Shown here in pieces: positions 4,918 to 8,240 of a stretch of 8,240 bases of DNA (positions are counted from its first letter, which is position 1; each line of letters starts with the position of its first letter). The position numbers and the translations under genes are program-made. The stretch lies in assembly GCA_965370435.1 (NCBI GenBank), contig CBDUUP010000196.1, positions 1-8,240 of the forward strand, written 5' to 3'. The notes beneath the pieces are model-generated. The model was not told the DNA's origin. It did no database searches and saw nothing but the letters and a program-made list of their open reading frames with translations. The DNA is from CBDUUP01 sp965370435. Lineage in GTDB: Bacteria; Chloroflexota; Anaerolineae; Anaerolineales; UBA11579.

Positions 4918-5631
4918 TTCCTGGGGGGGCAGGTCGCCGATGGCGACGTTGCCGGCGCCGTCGGTCAGCAGGATGATGAGGGGCATCACGTCGGGGTGGA
5001 TGATCTTCTCCTTCTTGATGACCTCCCGGGTCAGCAGCAGCCCGGCAGAGAGGGGCGTCTTGCCGCCCACGGGGATATCGGAGAGAGCGCGCTGGGCCAG
5101 TTGGATGGAGTTGGTGGGGGGCAGGACCAGCCTGGCCCGGTTCTTCTGAAAGACCACCAAACCGACTCGGTCGCGGCGCTGGTAGGCGTCGGTGAGGAGG
5201 GAGAGGATGGCCCCTTTGGTGGCCGACATGCGCTCGGCCACGGCCATAGACCAGGAAGCGTCCACCACGAACATCACCAGGTTGGCGGACTGCTTGACGC
5301 GCACCTTGCGCTGCAAGTCCTGGGGCTGGATGGCGAAAGCCACCTCCTTGCGCTGCTCAACGCGGTCCTTTTGATAGGGCGCGGCGGCGCGGATGGTGGC
5401 GTCGAAGGCGATGTCGGTGGTTTTGCCGTGGGCGGGGCGGGCGAAGATGTAGCGGCCGCGTTTGCGGTCGGTGCGGGTGCGCGAACGCCGCCCGCTCCGG
5501 CGGCGGGTTAGTTTATCCAGGGGGGTGTCGATCTTGCGAGGGGTGAACTCGGCGGTGGTTTCGGTCTTCTCCCCGCCGTCCCACCAGTTGGCGCTCCCCG
5601 AATCGAAAACGTTCTGGGGAGCGGGTTCCAA
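4720..5631 (-). CDS. chlD: Chelatase medium subunit, VWA half (downstream part of frameshifted chlD)
   Basis: This frame encodes the C-terminal half of a ChlD / cobaltochelatase medium-subunit protein. A very basic linker (RRRSGRRSRTRT, residues 43-54 counting TTG 5631 as 1) and the conserved stretch TTDIAFDATIRAAAPYQ come first. A von Willebrand A domain follows with a complete MIDAS: DASWS (124-128), T192 in GGKTPL and D224 in LLTDG. Known family role: the AAA+/VWA complex drives metal insertion by the large subunit (CobN or ChlH), which is not in this window. The TTG at 5631 has no ribosome-binding site, and the frame is open upstream through KKKAPTSEEVTEGAPEHGP to the A10 run, so it is most likely made only as a fusion with the AAA+ half by a -1 shift. 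The full fusion is 686 residues, normal for one-piece ChlD. Its last 65 codons are duplicated at 2309-2506. Confidence 0.9.
   Translation of the reverse strand: MEPAPQNVFDSGSANWWDGGEKTETTAEFTPRKIDTPLDKLTRRRSGRRSRTRTDRKRGRYIFARPAHGKTTDIAFDATIRAAAPYQKDRVEQRKEVAFAIQPQDLQRKVRVKQSANLVMFVVDASWSMAVAERMSATKGAILSLLTDAYQRRDRVGLVVFQKNRARLVLPPTNSIQLAQRALSDIPVGGKTPLSAGLLLTREVIKKEKIIHPDVMPLIILLTDGAGNVAIGDLPPQEEAHRLAADIARDQVRSVVINMEHEAFDQGLAQSLAEHLEAPCYTLSELKAETLYRTVREEMMGEG
5592..5623 (-). other. Strong RNA stem-loop just inside the VWA reading frame
   Basis: In the mRNA, CGCTCCCC and GGGGAGCG form 8 perfect pairs, extended after single-base bulges by GAA/TTC and CG/CG around a TTTT loop. No T tract follows, so it is not a terminator. 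It lies 55 bases after the slippery site and 34 bases after the zero-frame stop, too far for a classical frameshift stimulator. Confidence 0.5.
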
Positions 5632-5657
5632 GGGGCCGTGTTCGGGGGCGCCTTCGG

Positions 5658-6779
5658 TTACTTCTTCACTGGTGGGGGCTTTTTTTTTTCGCCTTCGGCT
5701 TCCTGGGGGGGCGCGTCGGGGTCGGGTTCGCCCTGGGCGGCGGCCTGGCCTTGCAGCTCGTTGATCTTCTCTTGCAGTTCTTCGAAGTTGACCTCGGACT
5801 GCTGGAAGGGGCCGCGTTTGATGCGGTGGGGGAGAGCTAATTCAGCGGCCAGGGCGATGTCCCGGTCGGTGATGGCATCCCGGCCTTCAAAAGCGGCGTG
5901 GGCGCGAGCGGTCTTCAGGATGACGAGGTCGGCGCGGTGGCCGTCCACGTGCAGGGAGGCGGTCAGCCCGGCGATGGAAAGCATGTCGCGGCTGGAGTAG
6001 GTCACCTGGTCCACCATCTTGCGAGCCGCGACGATCTGGGCGGAGAGTTCTTCTTCCTTGGTGTACCATTGCTGGTAGAACACTTCTTGATCGTCTTCAA
6101 AAGCCAGGTTGCGCTCCATGATCTGGACTCGTTGGCGGGTCTCGCGGATGCCCTGGATCTGAACCACCAGGGCGAAACGGTCCAGCAGTTGGGGGCGCAG
6201 GTCGCCCTCTTCGGGGTTCATGGTGCCGATGAGGATGAAGCGGGCCGGATGGCTGAAGGAGATGCCCTCCCGCTCGACGATGTTGACGCCCATAGCCGCC
6301 GAGTCGAGCAGCAGGTCCACCACATGGTCGTCCAGGAGGTTGACCTCGTCAATGTAGAGCAGGCCGCGGTTGGCGGCGGCCAGCACGCCCGGCTCGAAAT
6401 GGCGCTCGCCTTTCTGGATGGCCTTTTCGATATCCAGGGTGCCGACCACCCGGTCCTCGGTGGCGCTGACCGGCAGGTCGATGAAGCCGATGCGGCGGGT
6501 GTCGGTCTCCAGGGTAGCGCCGTCGGCCATGCGCTCCTTGGCCCAATCGGACCAGGTCTCCGGCTTGTGGGGGTCGTCGTTGAAGGGGGAGTCGCGGAAG
6601 ACCTCGATATCCGGCAGGAGGGCGGCCATGGCCCGGGCTGCGGTAGACTTGGCGGTGCCGCGTTCCCCTCGGATCAGTACGCCGCCGATGCGTTGGTCTA
6701 CGGCGTTTAGTATCAGCGCTCGCATCATGCGCTCTTGTCCAACAATGGCTGTAAAGGGGTATATTGCTCTCATATCCAT
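5658..6779 (-). CDS. chlI: Chelatase AAA+ ATPase (ChlI/BchI-like), zero-frame product of chlD
   Basis: A 373-residue AAA+ protein of the magnesium/cobalt chelatase family; it hydrolyses ATP as part of a ring with ChlD. Visible motifs: Walker A GERGTAKST (38-46), Walker B LLYIDEVN (140-147), sensor 1 in GTMNPEEGDLRP (185-196) and the LLDRF arginine (201). The helical lid GLTASLHVDGHRADLVILKT (271-290) and an acidic, Pro-rich tail follow, ending ...KKKPPPVKK. Start: Met at 6779 (or 6773), where homology to MRAIYPFTAIVGQE begins; an upstream open extension to 6986 would overlap the divergent S1 gene and is not chelatase-like. The ribosome-binding site is weak. The tail ends 18 bases after an A_AAA_AAG slippery site, where a -1 shift fuses this domain to the VWA half. 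The unshifted product has the length and domains of a stand-alone small subunit, so both subunits may come from one gene. Confidence 0.92.
   Translation of the reverse strand: MDMRAIYPFTAIVGQERMMRALILNAVDQRIGGVLIRGERGTAKSTAARAMAALLPDIEVFRDSPFNDDPHKPETWSDWAKERMADGATLETDTRRIGFIDLPVSATEDRVVGTLDIEKAIQKGERHFEPGVLAAANRGLLYIDEVNLLDDHVVDLLLDSAAMGVNIVEREGISFSHPARFILIGTMNPEEGDLRPQLLDRFALVVQIQGIRETRQRVQIMERNLAFEDDQEVFYQQWYTKEEELSAQIVAARKMVDQVTYSSRDMLSIAGLTASLHVDGHRADLVILKTARAHAAFEGRDAITDRDIALAAELALPHRIKRGPFQQSEVNFEELQEKINELQGQAAAQGEPDPDAPPQEAEGEKKKPPPVKK
5679..5689 (-). promoter_or_regulatory. chlD: A10G slippery run joining the ChlI and VWA frames (probable programmed -1 frameshift)
   Basis: The coding strand has ten A then G (A tract 5680-5689, G 5679). 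In the AAA+ frame it reads GAA AAA AAA AAG CCC, so it contains the heptamer A_AAA_AAG in correct phase, as in dnaX. A -1 ribosomal shift, or one extra A added by RNA polymerase slippage, gives E-K-K-K-A-P-T and opens into the VWA frame without a stop, making a 686-residue protein (6779 to 4720). Upstream AGGA (5701-5704) and AAGG (5692-5695) might act as internal Shine-Dalgarno stimulators. The zero-frame stop TAA is at 5658-5660. The alternatives are a homopolymer sequencing error or a real mutation. Confidence 0.75.
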
Positions 6780-6820
6780 TTCTCGTTGAATTTTGTATCC
6801 GCCCAATCTTATCACAAAGG

Positions 6821-6849
6821 TTGCCAACTTGCACCTTAACCTGTATAAT
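6821..6849 (+). promoter_or_regulatory. Sigma-70 promoter of the S1-domain gene
   Basis: TTGCCA (-35, 6821-6826), a 17-base spacer, and a perfect TATAAT (-10, 6844-6849). The expected start is near 6856, giving a leader of about 29 bases to ATG 6885. The opposite gene starts at 6779, so both genes share this region; no comparable promoter is visible for the chelatase direction. Confidence 0.75.
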
Positions 6850-6856
6850 TTGCACC
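6826..6856 (+). promoter_or_regulatory. TTGCACC direct repeat spaced 21 bp over the S1 promoter (operator candidate)
   Basis: AACTTGCACC (6826-6835) and AATTTGCACC (6847-6856) differ in one base and are exactly 21 bases apart, two helical turns. The first lies in the -35/-10 spacer; the second overlaps the last bases of the -10 and the expected start. Such phasing fits a repressor binding one face of the helix. Confidence 0.4.
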
Positions 6857-6884
6857 ATCTTATCCGATGGAGTATATAAACTAT

Positions 6885-8240
6885 ATGGAAAACGACGATT
6901 CCCAATTGGGACAAGGAGAGCTTCCCGCCGAAAACCAGGATACCGAAAACACCAGTCCTGAAGAAAGCCAGGGAGCAGAGGATCAAAATTTAGAAGAAAG
7001 CCAGGAGGCAGAGCCTCAGGTTTCGATGGAGGAGCTTCTCGCTCAGGATACCCTCATGCTAGATTTGCCGCGCCAGGGGGAGGTGCGGACCGGAACTATT
7101 GCCAGCATCAGCGACAGCGAGATATTGGTCAGTATCGGGGCCAAGTCGGAAGGGGTGATCTCAGCCCGTGAGTTAGATCAACTCAGCGATGAAGAGAAAG
7201 AAAAATTCCAAGCCGGCAGCGACATTGCGGTTTACGTCATCACCGTGGAAGACCACCAGGGCAACATGCTGTTATCTTTCACCCGCGCTCAAGAAGAAGC
7301 CGACTGGGAGAATGCAATCGACCTGGAAAAAACCAAGGGGGTGTACGAAGGCAGCATTGACGGTTACAACAAAGGCGGCCTGATCGTAAAGATGGGACAA
7401 TTGCGGGGCTTCATTCCCGCTTCTCAAGTCAGCCTCTCCCGGCGGATGGCCTACGGCGGCGACACGCCCGAACAGCGCTGGAGCAAGATGGTGGGCGAGC
7501 CGGTTGTGACCCGGGTCATTGAAGTGGACCGGGAACGGCGGCGCTTGATCCTCTCGGAGCGGGCCGCGCTGCAAGAATCCCGCGAGACCCTCAAGGAACG
7601 CCTGCTGGAAGACTTGAAAGAAGGCGAGACCCGCACCGGGCGGGTGACCAGCCTGGCCGAATTCGGCGCTTTCGTCAATATCAGCGGCGCTGACGGCCTG
7701 GTTCATCTTTCGGAGATCTCCTGGGAACGCATCAACCATCCCAAAGAAGTGCTCAAAGTCGGAGAAGAAGTTCAAGTAAAGGTCATCAGTGTGGACCGGG
7801 AGAAAAAGAGGATCGGCCTCTCCATCCGCCGCTTGCAGGATGACCCTTGGGTAGATAAGGTCAACGTTTTTCGGGAAGGGCAGTTGGTGGAAGCGACCAT
7901 CACGCGTCTGGCCAAGTTCGGCGCATTCGCCCGCCTGACCGATGAAATGGAGGGCCTGGTACACGTCTCAGAATTGAGCGACCACCGCATCGAACACCCC
8001 AAAGAGGTGTTGAACGAAGGCGACGTGGTCTTGCTGCGAGTCATCAAGATAGACGCCGAGCGGAGGCGCATCGGATTGAGCCTGCGCAAAGTGGACTCCC
8101 CGGCCTACGCCGAAATTGACATGGAAATGTCCCTGGCGGAGGGCCTGGAAGAATTCTTGAGCGGCGAGTCCTCCGAACCGGAAGTAGAGGCCGAAGAACC
8201 GGCCGCTGAAACTGAGGATGCGCCGGAAGTTGAAGCAGAG
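6885..8240 (+). CDS. rpsA: S1-domain RNA-binding protein (ribosomal protein S1-like), C-terminus cut by the right edge
   Basis: At least 452 residues, open to the window end. Four S1 (OB-fold) domains are visible at about residues 65-134, 150-225, 247-316 and 331-402; domains 3 and 4 carry the typical TSLAEFGAFV..G.DGLVHLSE pattern and HPKEV(L) after it, as in core S1 domains. Four domains fit the short S1 proteins of Gram-positive and Chloroflexota-type bacteria rather than the six-domain enterobacterial form. S1 binds mRNA and helps translation initiation. The N-terminal 60 residues and the tail after 403 are acidic and low-complexity, probably disordered. ATG 6885 is preferred because GGAG (6869-6872) lies 12 bases upstream; ATG 6867, in the same frame, would add six residues but has no ribosome-binding site. 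The gene is divergent from the chelatase gene. Confidence 0.93.
   Translation, partial: MENDDSQLGQGELPAENQDTENTSPEESQGAEDQNLEESQEAEPQVSMEELLAQDTLMLDLPRQGEVRTGTIASISDSEILVSIGAKSEGVISARELDQLSDEEKEKFQAGSDIAVYVITVEDHQGNMLLSFTRAQEEADWENAIDLEKTKGVYEGSIDGYNKGGLIVKMGQLRGFIPASQVSLSRRMAYGGDTPEQRWSKMVGEPVVTRVIEVDRERRRLILSERAALQESRETLKERLLEDLKEGETRTGRVTSLAEFGAFVNISGADGLVHLSEISWERINHPKEVLKVGEEVQVKVISVDREKKRIGLSIRRLQDDPWVDKVNVFREGQLVEATITRLAKFGAFARLTDEMEGLVHVSELSDHRIEHPKEVLNEGDVVLLRVIKIDAERRRIGLSLRKVDSPAYAEIDMEMSLAEGLEEFLSGESSEPEVEAEEPAAETEDAPEVEAE
6960..7017 (+). repeat. 33-base direct repeat in the acidic N-terminus of the S1 protein
   Basis: GAAGAAAGCCAGG occurs at 6960-6972 and 6993-7005, followed by related bases, so the protein repeats EESQGAEDQ / EESQEAEPQ with an 11-residue step. 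This is a small in-frame duplication in a disordered region. Confidence 0.6.

Noticed and set aside
5629..5631. TTG as an independent start for the VWA half
   Set aside because: No Shine-Dalgarno sequence upstream, and the frame is open back to the slippery run, so fusion is the better explanation.
6780..6986. 69-residue N-terminal extension of the chelatase AAA+ frame
   Set aside because: It overlaps the S1 gene start and promoter and is not chelatase-like; family homology begins at MRAIYPF.
7272..8089. Minus-strand open frames opposite the S1 gene
   Set aside because: Shadows of the S1 coding sequence, which has four recognisable S1 domains.

Overview
The window looks like a chromosomal piece of a free-living bacterium, possibly a Chloroflexota (Anaerolineae-like) genome. 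The reasons are a four-domain S1 protein, a joined ChlI/ChlD gene, a secreted FG-GAP propeller and several small palindromes between genes. This placement is inference from gene types only. Base composition changes across the window: positions 1 to about 2230 are AT-rich with short poorly known genes, and positions 2300 to 8240 are mostly GC-rich with core-like genes.

Left part (1-2230). A possible C-terminal coding fragment (3-158) is followed by an integron attC-like half site (197-218). Next come a -10 box and a long stem-loop with a T tract (396-450), which could be a small RNA or a terminator. Nothing firm is seen from 451 to 858 except a perfect anti-16S ribosome-binding sequence at 788-797. 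A four-helix membrane protein of unknown function (859-1488, minus) is divergent from a two-helix membrane protein with two zinc ribbons (1728-2201, plus).

Middle part (2258-4719). A secreted protein with seven FG-GAP repeats of exactly 58 residues (2563-4431, minus) has a good sigma-70 promoter with an inverted repeat at the expected transcription start. It sits between two copies of the 3' end of the chelatase gene: the intact one (4663-4917) and a diverged orphan copy (2258-2506). This suggests insertion or duplication by recombination at the end of chlD.

Right part (4720-8240). A chelatase gene reads leftward from 6779. Its AAA+ half (ChlI-like, ending at 5658) and its von Willebrand A half (ChlD C-terminal) lie in different frames. 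They are joined at a run of ten A residues that contains the dnaX-type slippery heptamer A_AAA_AAG. A -1 shift there gives one 686-residue ChlD; no shift gives a 373-residue ChlI-like small subunit. This matches the known idea that one chlD gene can make both chelatase subunits by programmed frameshifting, and it is the most interesting object in the window. Divergent from it, a strong promoter drives an S1-domain ribosomal-type protein that runs off the right end. The shared 105-base region holds a TTGCACC direct repeat spaced two helical turns apart.
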